Below, in pieces: positions 1 through 12,900 of a stretch of 64,000 bases of DNA (its first letter is position 1; every line of letters starts with the position of its first letter). The position numbers and the translations under genes are program-made. The DNA comes from Thysanoteuthis rhombus. Its lineage: Eukaryota; Mollusca; Cephalopoda; Oegopsida; Thysanoteuthidae. The notes under the pieces were generated by a model. That model did not search any database. It worked only from the letters and a program-made list of their open reading frames with translations, and was not told the DNA's origin. The stretch spans positions 49,032,281 to 49,096,280 of the forward strand of contig OY735202.1 in the NCBI GenBank assembly GCA_963457665.1. The letters run 5' to 3'.

Positions 1-156
1 CTAACATTCATCGGGTATATTTCCTTGTATTTTTTTTAATACATATATTGATAGCTCTATTTACTCTGTTGTATATTGAACACTGTGAATTGACATCAAC
101 AACAGATAAAACCTGTTTTCTATTTCTTTCTTTTTACAAGCTGAAAATACGTCATA

Positions 157-198
<42 letters not shown>

Positions 199-453
199 GT
201 ATGCACGAGGATTTACGAATGCGTGCGTGCGTTCCTACGACTGTGCAAGCGTGTGTTTTTACGACAGAGCGAGTGTGTGCTTCGGTACGTGCATGTTACA
301 GATTATGTGGGTTTTTGTACAAGTTCTGTATGAACAGAATATATGCATGTGAGTATATGCTTACTATGTGATCGTGTGTTAGTATGAATGCGAACACACA
401 CAAACACGCACACATACATACATTGCATATACGTGCACGTCCTCTTATGTCAT
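1..453 (-). other. Predicted 3' UTR and downstream flank of the Sel1-repeat gene
   Basis: This lies downstream of the TAA. It holds a (TA)n run at 160-196 and GT/GC-rich simple sequence at 200-440. No AATAAA is seen on the minus strand; the variant ATTAAA occurs at 40-35 and is only a weak poly(A) candidate. The transcript may end outside the window. Confidence 0.4.
160..196. repeat. (TA)n microsatellite
   Basis: Perfect TA run near the predicted 3' end of the Sel1-repeat gene. Confidence 0.9.
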
Positions 454-553
454 TTAGGTGTCGCATCCACCACGAGAACACACGTGGTGAAGTGTGTCGT
501 GGGCCTCGGGCATCCCTTTCTGTGCTGCTTCAGCAATCAGCGAATGGGCCTCA
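454..553 (-). CDS. Sel1-repeat membrane protein, exon 5 with stop codon
   Basis: Codes residues 147-178: EAHSLIAEAAQKG closes the second Sel1-like repeat, MPEAHDTLHHVCSRGG is a half repeat, and the protein ends CDT followed by TAA at 456-454. The acceptor is TTTTAG after a pyrimidine-rich tract. Two cysteines (171 and 176) near the end could pair if this side is lumenal (inference). The 3' UTR must lie in 453-1 or beyond. Confidence 0.82.
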
Positions 554-1110
554 CTAAAACAAAACAAAACAGAAAAAAATAAGAGAATCATATCAATATT
601 GCAACAATTTGTCTACCATAGATGATAGACATACGTACAAAAATACACACGCACACATGTATACATACATATATAGCTGATAATATATTTTCAATTTGTA
701 AGAATACAAAAAGAAAGAAATAGAAAACAGATTGTATCAGTTGCAGGTGTTTAATCACAGAGCTCAATATTTAACACAGTAGATAGGGCTCTTAATCTAT
801 ATTTAAAAAAAGATTGGCAAAGATATATACGCATTGAATGTTAACATTTCGATCCTCGTAATTCTTATTATAACTTTAATCAACATGGAATAGAGTACTC
901 TGATGGATGAGGAATAAATACGATAAATAAATATATCGCTTAAATTCAACCTCACTGACCGTCTAGTTCCGTGGAGTAGAGAGAGGATACCAGCCTCTGG
1001 GTCTGAAGCTAAGGTTTCGATTCTTCCTCGTGGTACTGGATCGGATAATCGATAATAGCCACACTGAAGAGTTGTAATACCACGAAACAGCTGTCTTTGA
1101 ATGACACAAT

Positions 1111-1166
<56 letters not shown>

Positions 1167-2847
1167 GTGTGTGTGTATGTGTGAATGAATGACATGGCTT
1201 CGCGAACGAAAATTTTTGAAAGGCTTTGCAACAGCTGTGGGAACATAGACGGCGAGGCCTGTGTGCGAAAAAATCCCTCCGAGCAAAGTTTTGAGGCGAA
1301 GAGTGATTTGCCCAGGGTCGACCCCACAGGGTTCTGTAACCTATGGTTCACCTTAACGGTTCAAATAGAAGCAGTGCCCAAGGTCGTAGGTTTGACAGTT
1401 GGCAGATGCGAGCTAGCTTTGGGGTCTACCGCCCCTTCGTGGGTGTGTTCCGACGGAACAAGAACATTCTTAGGTTAGTAGATGCCTGAGTTATCTCTAG
1501 GGTGCTACCGTTCCTTAAGAAGTGAGGTCAGGACAGTACAGCTACTTGCCACTTTGAGCCCAGATCATTGTCACTCAAACAAAAGCAGATGTACGCTTAC
1601 TATGGGGTCTACTATCCTCAGAGTGGTGACCCGACAGCATATTAGCCAGAGCATATTAAGACCTAGGACTCAATAACAACCATAGAAGAAAATAACGTCT
1701 ACCTATCAAGTTTTAACTCAATATGCCCAGACTTCTTCACCCCGGACAATCCCAGGCCAGCCAATCCCCGTTTTTATTGTCTTTCCCATCTAACCAGAAA
1801 ATCTTTTAAAAATAAACAGACATCAAGTTCGTTTTTTTTTATAAATGAAGACAAGTAAGATTCACAACAAGTTCGTCATATTAAGAACCGGATCATGTTG
1901 ATTATAAATGAGAAATAATTTCAGAAAATAAAAGATTCCAACTTAGCTTCAAGAGATTGTAGGTTGGTCTGGGTTGACAAGAAACACAATCGAAAATAAC
2001 CAAACTCCAGAATAGAATTTTTAAGCAGAGAAACTATTTGTTGTGAGACTACTGACAGTTTGACTCAGAAAGATAAACATTCAAATGAATACTAAACCGG
2101 TACCGTATTGTAGATCCTGATGGTAACCTAAACAGAATTGACTGAGAAAAAGGTTTTTCTGTGTGTGTTTGGCGGGATTTGAAAGAGGGGTTGTTTATTA
2201 CAAACTGATAACCTAGACAGACAGTTACTGTGCAACACTACAATGAGCAATTACCTCGGTTGATTTGGAACGGAAAAGACCTTTTTTTTCTAGCAAGGAA
2301 GTCGATCGGTTATTTTGTTGCAAGACAACGCCCGTCTTCCTCTTGCTACTGTGACGCAAAGGGAAAATCTTCCACGTCTATTACCTCCAGACAAACACTT
2401 TTTTCGCTCTTTGAAACACTTTCACCGATTTCAAGATATTGAAACATTCTTTGAAGAGTCCATCAAATCAAAACCGGATTAATGTATACGACTTATAATA
2501 TATATTTCACCTACACACACAATATATATATATATATGTATATAGTCTATAGACACACTGAAGAGATGTATTACATCTACACAATAATATATATATATGT
2601 AGACTTTCCATTATCCCATCCAGGCAGAATTGAAACCTTCACATCAGACCCGCAGGCCGATATCCTACCTCTGGACTACGGAACTGGACAGTCAGCAGGG
2701 CTGAATTTAAGCGATATATTTATTTACGCAGAAATTCCTCATCCACCAGCGTGCTCTATTCCTATGGAAGAGCATTGCATAAGCTGACAGTGGATGAGTA
2801 ACCTCACTTAAAGAATGCTCAACCCTCAACCCTGAATAGAGGAGCAC

Positions 2848-2889
<42 letters not shown>

Positions 2890-5800
2890 CGTGTGTGTGT
2901 GTGTGTGTGGTAAGTCCACTGCTGGAAAGAGGCCTTTTTCATTTTCTCTTCGTGCTGAGCGTCGTCGCGCTAGCCTCTGCCATGCCTAACCGGCAAACAT
3001 TCCTATCTCATTCTTCCATTTTGTATCTGGTCTTTCGCTGTTCCATGGGCACCAATAGTTTTGCCTTTTGTTTCTTCCTACTAAGCTCCCTGCCATTTTC
3101 CTTGCCTAATTATACAATACCCTTCACCCTGGTCCTCTCTCTGATCTATTTTGGTCTATTGTTAAGAGATATCCCTAACAATTCTCTTTCCGTTGCCCTC
3201 TGTGTGGTTCTGAGTCGGTTTTTGAGTGTTTTGCAAGTTTCCTTGTTGGACACCCGTACGTAATAGCCGGCATCCTTCATTGATTGTATACTTTACGTTA
3301 TGAGCAAAACGCTTTTCAGTACGTCTCTACTTATACCAAATGCTTTCTGGCCAATCGTTACGCGTAGTCATATTTCTTTTCCTTACCAGCAAGAAAAATG
3401 ATTTGTTATATTCTGATTAACTAGTTTAATGTGTGAGTAGGTAGACTTTTGTCGAATAGACACCTTTAAAGTCTGCCTGTTCACGCAGTTGGATTTCATC
3501 TAGAGTATATGTTAATCAGTTCGTTAGTAGTTTCGAGAATAGTTTTATACGTGTTAGACAGTGAAGTTATACGACGGTTATTGCCATGGCCTATATCGTC
3601 CCCTTTTTTGAGTAGTAGGATCATTATTCCTTGGCAGGAATTTTGGGACACTTTCCTTTTTCGTAAGTATTGTGTAAAGAGTTGCGCTAGTCCTTTGTGA
3701 TAGACTTCTGCAATTTCTTCTAAAAGATCTATCATCATGCCATCTTGGCCAGAGGCTTTCGCACGTTTTTTATATTTCGTAGCCTTGAAAGAAACAAATA
3801 GAGCATGTATAGACCGTGAATAAACAAAATGAGAATTTGTAGTTTAGAACATTTGTTTGGGCCTTAGCATTACCGGTGGCTGTTTAGCTCACTTGTAAAA
3901 GCAAAGCTACGATGAAGCGGTTCCCCTATCGGTCACAGGTTCGATTCCTACAGCAACCCCATTTCCTTTCATTGTTTATTCTATTTACGTTGTCTAGGCC
4001 AAATGATATATTCACCGTGTAATAAGGGGAAATCATTTCAATTTAGGTTTTCATATCATATAACGCAATTTATAATCACATAAACATATATACGCACACA
4101 CATATGCACACCTCCACGAACATAGATAGAGAGACAGAGACAGAGATGTGTGCACGTATGTGTGTGCTGCGGAGAAAAACATTTTTCGAGAATGTAGTAC
4201 TATTATTGACACTGCTTAATACACGAACAACGCAAATATTTCAATCGTTCTTTTTAAGATAAATGATTAAAACTGTCAAATTGACTGAATCAATTAACGA
4301 CTCGGACTTTTGTCGCCTAATTCACGGACAGCATTTATTAAAGGCCAAGATAAAATGATACGCCTTATCTACCAAGACCTGTCGCCTCTGTGGCGTCCCA
4401 ATTACACAATTTCGACTGCTTTTGAGTAGTTTCTGCTTGATTATCGAAGATGGGTTTGTGTGAGTCTAAAAATAAATGAAATTTACTCCGAGAAACATAC
4501 TTGCTGGGAATCAGAAATGAGCAAAATTAAGATAGTGTTGTTCCAACAGTCAACAGTCAACACATTCTGTCGTGTAGAGCTGTTACGATCGGGCTGTCAC
4601 ATGATGGAGGCATTTGGTATTAGTCACGATTTCCCGTGGTGATACAATCACATGATGACTTTTTAAAAATAGAACTATCTTCGACAGTAAAGAGGTAAAC
4701 ATCAAGAAGAGAAGCCCGAGCAGCGTAAAGCATAGAACAATGTACATGCACGGGAGGCCATCAGATCAATACAAAAATTGTAAATAAATTCTTTTTTCAA
4801 AAAGGTTTCCAGACGATCAAGCTCCCTCTCGTTATTCGTGTTGTTAACACGACGTTTCAGCCGATCCATTCTACGGCATTCTTCATCGAGTTGACAAAGA
4901 GATTTTTTTTCCAATTGTAGCAACACTATAACGTTGGATACGGGTTGTATATTCTTCTACAGCTTGTTAGGCCTTGATTTCCATGCCATGTTCCTGTTGA
5001 GTAGAGGAAACGACACGGGTTTGAACTCCGCTCTCGTCTGGCATACATTCACTCGACTTGTTGATGTTTGCTACGTATGATATGTTAGCCTTTGTAAGGA
5101 ACTTCGGAATTACTGAAAAAATGTTACACACTAAGTTAGCCAATGTATTGCATACGTATCATGGATTGATTTATAGTAAGTCTGCTTCAGCTGCCAATAG
5201 TAAGGGTTTACGAATTCATACTAAGATTAGGTTTCGAGTTTCGAATTTCGTAGCAGACGCACACTCTTTTACTAATACGTGATATGATAAATTAGCCTTA
5301 GAAAAGAGCTTCGACGTTTCTGAAAGAACGTTACACAGTAATTTAGCCCACAGTAAATTGAGTTTGTCTTCTGGAGATTCTACCCGGGTTTTCATGACTC
5401 TTTGGTACATATTTTATGTCTTAATCGTTGATATGAATATCTTTGTGGAAATTTAAAGTTCCTCTCATTTGTCTCACGGCCTTTGGACTGAAATCAGTGG
5501 AGTATCTTATCCTCAATCGTGTTCTCGTTTTTGGGCGAAATTGCATAAATTAGGCGACCCTAGCCCCGAAGATTCCAACTCCAGGGTAGCATGTCCTTAT
5601 TGCACTATAATGGGAAGTCAGGAGTTATCCTGATACCTTTGTGACACTGGGAAATTCTTATCCTCGCACATGCGTATGCATGTGTGAACCCACAATAAAC
5701 CTGACCTTGTGTAGTATTCGCCATCGCCAGAGGGTAAATACATTTCCTTCTTATTGTACACAGACTTCATCCTAACGTAACTATTACCTATTTATAGCTT

Positions 5801-8006
5801 GACTTTAAATCTTTACCTAAAACTTTTTGAAAAATCGACTTATATTACAGTATATACAATACGTAAGATATAGATTTGCGCAGTCTATAATTTTGAGAAG
5901 AGTCATTGACATACTAACTTTGACAATCTAATATCTTCTTTCCATCTTTTTTATTGACACAACGTTTTTGTTGATTTGCTTTACGAAAGAGACTCTATTT
6001 TCTTACGAATATTACATTTAGCACACTAAGAAGGCCATAGAATGAATCAGCCGAAACATTGTGTCAACAACAAAGATGGGGAGAAGAGACTAGATCGTCT
6101 GAACAAACGTTGGTATATATTTGCTCAATTATGGTAAATACTCGGTAAGTCTCTGCAAGATATTTTTTTTTTAAAGGCAAGAAGACGAAAGACAACGAAT
6201 GCCAATTGGACTCTCTTTCAAAAGATTGAAACTTAATTTTAAATGACCTTGTTTCTTCTCTTCAGCCGAGCCGATAAGATAAAGTGCTCCAGATTTCATG
6301 AAGGGCTTTTGTAATGATAAATTAATCGGTCGAAATACGCCAATCGCTTATCTTCTCAGCTGCAGATTTTCCAGTTGAAAGGTCAAGCCTAAAAGATAAT
6401 GGAAAGGCTGAGGAGAAGGAAGAGGAGGAGGAGGTCAAGGATCTGAAAGAAGAAGGCAAGATGGGTGGAAGGAAAGAAGGAATAGAAGAAGAAGAAGAAG
6501 AAGAAGAAGAAGAAGAAGAAGAAGAAGAAGAAGAAGAAGAAGAAGAAAAAGAAGAAGAAGAAAGAGGAAAGGGACGAAGATATGAAGAAGAAGAAAGAGG
6601 AAAGGGACGAAGATATGAAGAAGAAAAGAAAATAAAGGATGAGAACGTGAAAGAATAATTGTTGTTGCAGCAGGATGATATATAAAAGAAGAAACTAGGG
6701 TGTGCAGACAAAGAACGGATTTTAACCTGTATTACATTGATTTATTCTTTACTCCTTCTAGATCCTGACCCCCCAAGTACAGAAATGCAGAAAGACAGCT
6801 GATTTTAGCCCTCACGATTATAATCCGATGGCTATAAACGATAGAGGCTAACAAAAACAAGTACGTGGTCTGTTCGATGTCTGAAATAGTTACATATCAT
6901 ACCAGAGGTCGATGATAAAGCTCAGATGAAAGCCAGGATTTCAAATGCTGATTTTCTGTAGGTAAGCTCTACCTACTTGAAAGATAGCCGTAAGACAAGT
7001 CTTCTCATTCCTCCCATTTGTCCTTGGGCTGAAGTAAGCTAAGCCAAGAAAAGATCAAGAATTCAAGTCCCAGTTTAAATCGTCGATATCTACCAGAAAG
7101 AGGATTTTTCAACTTTATCATTGTCGATATTTGGTGTGCTAGTCACTTACGTTTTCTCTCCTCTAAATATAATAGGCATGTGAACACACTTTGAAAAATC
7201 TTCGAAACCCTATTTTTAGAATGTATCAGAAATTCGAAAAATTTCGTCCTGAATTTTTTTGTTTTGGTTATAAATAAATTAACCCAATTTTTTGTCTAAG
7301 AAAAGTAAATGGACGTATCTATAGACTGCTATGAATTGAATATTTACTTTAATTGGCAATAAGCCAATCGTAACGCCATTTTCGATGACTGTTAAATAGA
7401 AGTTTCAAGACATTGTAAACTCGACAGTAAAAAATCTATCAAACCAGAGTGATCATTGCAAACAATTTCATGATGTTGAAATGCATTATAAATTATTTTA
7501 CTATACAAATGCACAAAGAATAAGGAAGAAAAGGTTTGTCAATGGCCAAAAAAAGGAAGCAAGTGTAACTGTCAGAATAAAGTTACTATATGTCGAATTT
7601 TTTTCCCGTACAAACATCATCAAATACCATAGCTCTGAGTCAATAACATGAATAAGCCATCCGGATTCTAAAATCAAGAATTAAAGAATTGAATAAATTA
7701 CCCAGTCTTCAGTGGTGTTTTAATGCCTTTTAAATGTCCAATAGCCAAGTTGAAGCTTGCATGAGGGTGGCCCTGATCACTGGCTTTCCTAAAACAGAAT
7801 GTAACAATAAAAAGAGGAATATGAACAATGTTTTGTAGATTAAACTCATATTTGTTTCATTTCAATTATTAAACTGAGTAATGATTCCTAGACAGAAAAT
7901 ACAAGTAAACAAACCTTTTAGGATTACCTCAATCTTTGTTTTTCAAATATGTCGTTTTCAAGTCAATAAATGGCTTATATTTCACTATACATCTTACTTG
8001 AACATG

Positions 8007-8066
<60 letters not shown>

Positions 8067-9869
8067 TCTGGAATGGAGCACTCTACTGGATGAAGAATTG
8101 TGCGTAGGTAAATATATCACTTAAATTTGGTCCTAGTAACCGTCCAGTTCTGCGTAGGTAAGGGGGTATAATGCCAGCCTCTGGGACTGAAGTGAAGGTT
8201 TTGATCTTACCTAGCAGAACTGGATGGGATATTGGATAGTCTATAGTCACACTGAAAAGTTGTAATACAAGGTAATAACTGTCTAATAAGTGACTCAAAC
8301 TTGAGATTTTTTCGTAGATATTCTGTGATCTGTTAATGACCATTCAGTCAAGGACTCCATCTGCATATCTTTAATTTGACTTCTTTCATGATTTTTCCGA
8401 AGATCTTCTCACAGGGAAGAGGTGCCGGTGGCCTAACGGTGAACGATACGGAACCGAGTTTAAACTCCGGCTGTGACAGTTTGCGTTTATTTTAAAAAAA
8501 AAAACCTTGGAAGAGGCATGGATTCACCCTCAATCTGCGTTGGAATCCTTCATCACTACAAGGCAGTCTATCGTGGACATCGAGTTAGCACTCAGACCGT
8601 GTGAAAATCTACAATTGCAACAGAAGAAAAATGATTGGGCCTCCATGGGTCGTTCAGGGAACCTCTCCGTACCGCCCGACACAGGTGCAGTTGAATTTGA
8701 GAGTCTGCTGACGGGGAGCATAAGCTTTCTGGAAATCGTATTCCTGATTTGAAATTCTTTTCACCAAGTGATCAAGGCATTTTAATCGGTTTTTGATGCG
8801 TATAACACACGTGCGCACATTCGCAGCGATATTATCATTGAATTTGGCCAAGGCAAATGTTTTAAAGCAACCTTTGAAAGAGGGAAATCAGTACTGACAA
8901 CGGCTACAGAACTAGATAAATAAACCGTGTTCCGTGGATTTGTACAAATATTTTGGAATTAATGAAGGACAACAGATCTAACACGTAGCAATGAAAGATA
9001 TAATTAGACAGGAACGGACTGGACGTGTTGCTAGGGTGGCACATAACTGCTGGACATCACAACTCACAACGTTGATCCCCAGAGATCAGGTGCGAGGTTG
9101 TGACCGACAGAAAATGAGGTGGCGTGACGAGCTAGATAAGTTTTGAAAGTACTGGCTCAGCAATGCCCTTGATAAAAAGGTCTGGATCATCTTTGAGAAG
9201 GTGTATGTCGCTAACAGACTGATAATGATAATGATGGAGATGATGATGAAGGGCGATAAACAAAACTGAGATATATGCACGAAATAAGTTCGAAGCTATC
9301 AACCTCTTGGCACCATCTGTTTTTACATACACTTTCGATGTGATAAATTGGAATCTTGAAGAGATGCAGAGAATAGACAGAACTACCAGAAAGCCTCTAA
9401 CCATGTATAACATGCATCAACACAAGCCGAGCACCAGACCCTGATATTGATAAAAATCTGATTCACCAGTGGATGCAGGGCCTTGGGCCGAAAGGAGAAA
9501 CAGAAAGGTTTTATCCCAGCCGCTCAAAGGCAAAGCTTGCGAACAAAATCTTACCAGGCACGTATTCTGAGAATCGAGGCGAACCCTAAGTGTCACTTCT
9601 GTACACACGATGAGTAGACTACTGGCCATTAAAAATCTGGCTGCTCTACCCATATGAATTTCAAAAGAGGCATGATAAAGTAGGGCTACCCCTTCACTGG
9701 AGGGTATGCCAACATTATAACCGACTCTACACAGAAAAGTGCAAGTAGATCGAGGCGTTACTTTATGGTACCCCACCATACATACCGACCCCACTACACG
9801 AATGAATAGACGAAATGAAGGAGTTCAAAGATCATTAGGAAAAACAAAATTTATTTTCATCTTCATTCC

Positions 9870-9943
<74 letters not shown>

Positions 9944-12900
9944 ATATTTTTTTAATAAAATAAAAAAGAGGCCCATCCACACCGTGGACATGGCAGTAAC
10001 AGCTGACTACAGTGTGAAGGCGAAAGAAAACAAAAGATTGGGAAAATAACAGGACTTCGCCCGCGAACCGAGGGAACTGCGACACATGAAGGTTGGGGCC
10101 GCACCCATGATATATTTGGCACGTTTGGAACCGTACCAAAAATACCAGGATCGAAATCGGATTGCTTGAAAATTCGTGGGGAGAATTCCGACTGTCAACA
10201 TCACGGCTTTGTTAAGGCTTGTGAGGATGCTGAGAAAGATGCTGGAGATTTGAGGAAAACTCATCTCCAGCGATGACTACCAAACATCCTGCGTTGGCAT
10301 GTAAATATATGGAATATGATGATATTAAATCCAAGGTGGAGTCTGTCTAGTAGCCATAGTAGCTGTGTGTTTATCACTGAAGTCAGTGGTCAATGTTTTT
10401 GCCCCGGAAAAAAAGCCCGAATTTCGAATATTGATTTTGAAGGCATATTTACCTCTCGGGGAGGATTGATGCAACAATTTTCTTCCCCACAGGGTAGGTA
10501 GTAAGCTAAGTATAGTGAATATCAGTCAAGTATTCAACCATCATCACTACAACTACTGAAAAACGGTTTCTGTCCTCTCCTCTTGACAGATAACCATAAA
10601 ATCCAAATATGTAAATTAGTATATCTGTTAATTATAACGGATTGGTCTTTGTGAAATACATTAGCAGAGCTGATCCACACACACAACAACTACCAATGTG
10701 TAGATGTTTTCAGTCATGCCAAGGGACGTAACTGATGTAATAACATGGAATTCCATTCGCGTAACTGATGCTGCAACATAGTATTTCGTCCATGCTTTGT
10801 GGCCAACAGAACGTTATTCTCCAAGCTCATTGCAATCCAAATCTCTATTATCCACACTCATAAATAAAGTGCAATGTCTACATTCATATATTTCATATAT
10901 GCCGTTATTTTTGACGGCATGAGTGAACTACTCCTATTAACATATCAATAGGTTGTTTTCATACAGATTAAGTGACAGCATGTCTATTCAATACTCCTAC
11001 ACTCTCCTCAGTTTTCTGGCCGATTTTAGTAATGCTGTCGAATTGATAGTTACAATTCTTCCAGTCTCTTGGTATGGCTGGTTCGAGACTGTTCCAAGCA
11101 TGCCAAGAATGATAAGCTAACCGTCACCTTCTAGTTGCACAATTGTTTCAGTTCTCATGCAAGGTCTAGATATTTTTCCAGATTTTGTCTTTCTTTCTTT
11201 CTATTTTTCTTTCTCTCATTTTCTTCCTTTCTTTTTGTCTCTCTTTTCCTTTCCAATTTTATTTTTCTATCTTTCTTTCTTTCTTTCTTCCTTCCGTTTT
11301 TCTATCTGTCTTTTTTTCTCTCTCTTCTTTCTTATCTTTCCGTTTCTTTCTCAGCCCTCTCTCTTCCTTCTTTTCGTTTTTCTGTCTCTCTTTTCATTTG
11401 CCTTTCTTTCTTTTCCTTTCTGACTTTCTCGCTTTCTTTCTTACTTTCTAACCGTGTCACTATTTTTATGCTTTTGTTTGTGGTGTTTACTCGATGAGAA
11501 GGCAAGTGAAAAGGTGAAATAACTGCACGTATGAATCTCATCACATACACGCTAGTACCGGTTTTTCAACATTTGAAAACGAGCCAGTTTGTAAAAGAAT
11601 GTTTGGTAGAGGGGAAGCGAATGGCAGAGGATTCTATACTGCACGTCTGCTGTTATCTCCAATGAAACAGTCACATGCATACGCGTATGAGAAAGGAAAG
11701 ACGAAATCATCTTATTATGTAACCAGCGTGCTTGACTTTCAACTTGTCTAACTACTTGTTTACTTGAACTTATTTTCAGTGACACGGCTTTTTAGAATTA
11801 AACTGTTATCAAATCCTTATCAAAAAAATTGTTATAAAAGTCTATGAATATGAGATACTTGTTTGAAAAAAAAAGTCAAAAAGATGCCAAAATGCTACAT
11901 TGTAATCCTCGGAATCTCGACTTTCCTGGAATAAACACCAATTTTCCAGTAAGCGTTCGTTTCTGTTGTAAAAATCCTTTCAGTAAAACTGGCTCAATTT
12001 GACGATATTCTGAGCAACTTTGGTCTGATGGTTTTAACGAAAAGTAGATGAAAAGATCCATCGAAATCAGTATCATAAATGATACTAATTTTTGTCCGGT
12101 ATTTCTTTTATCATATTTCTGTTGCTTTTTATCGCCAACCCCCAGATCATAATTCTACGCTCGTTAAGTAAGGGGCAACGGTGGAAAAAAATGACTATCT
12201 GATGAGATTCGAACTCGCATCCCTTATCCTAATCAAAAATCGTCGGGGCTTAATTGATTACTAAAGGTCCATAGAATTGAGTTGCGATAAAAAATAAATA
12301 AATAATAAAAAGCAACAAAAACAGAATGAAATAAATACCAGTAAAAAAGATAATGATAACAGCCAATGTTTCATCCAAGATATTCGAACAATCTTACATA
12401 CGTGTCTGGTTAGTCACTCAATAGAAAACGTCTCGTGACCATGCTGCGTTGGGAGTGATCAATGATCAAGTAACCTCTCTTGCATCTTGATAGGAAATGA
12501 TCACGAATTTTCAAGAAGAAAATAACCAACAAACAAGAGTGAACACGGCCGAACGCAAGCTAAGGGATCAATTTAGCAGAAACATACATTGAAAATTGAG
12601 CCCCCACTTAAAACACTACTAAAAACACGTGTTATATAGCCAGCCAGCCAAACCAGCTTACATACTGAAGAAACTTATGTTGATAGTTTTAGTTGACAGA
12701 TTCTAATAATAATTCGAGTCTAAAATGTAAACAGAAGCTATCGTTTTATCACATAATAAAGTGTCACTCCCCGGCTCTTTTGCTAAGGACCAGAGTGTAG
12801 TATCTGCACACACGCGCGAGCGCGCGCGCGATCACACATACACCACATTCTATAACACATTTTATAGTTATTTATCAATATTCTTATCTTATAACAAATT

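Larger units (their letters stand above)
554..7701 (-). other. Intron 4 of the Sel1-repeat gene (7.1 kb)
   Basis: Non-coding. It holds two inverted copies of the TA-associated dispersed repeat (about 885-1112 and 2600-2785), a GC-richer unassigned block (1185-1680), a LINE reverse-transcriptase fragment (3420-3785), a tRNA-like SINE (3877-3965), a diverged tandem duplication (5073-5350) and a (GAA)n array (6487-6560). I see nothing recognisable at 1700-2480, 4000-4900, 5400-6450 or 6700-7700. Confidence 0.7.

Noticed and set aside
3877-3965. Functional tRNA gene
   Set aside because: Box A and B-like words are present, but no consistent acceptor stem, anticodon arm or terminator is seen; SINE debris fits better.
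6461-6658. Open frame of nearly pure Glu (and Ser on the other strand)
   Set aside because: It is the translation of a (GAA)n microsatellite with no domain or splice context.
9417-9794. 125-residue minus-strand open frame
   Set aside because: Antisense to the LINE C-terminal region, whose plus-strand motifs are recognisable.
11135-11497. Overlapping F/L/S-rich open frames on plus
   Set aside because: All arise from a pyrimidine tract; several registers are open at once, which is a composition effect.
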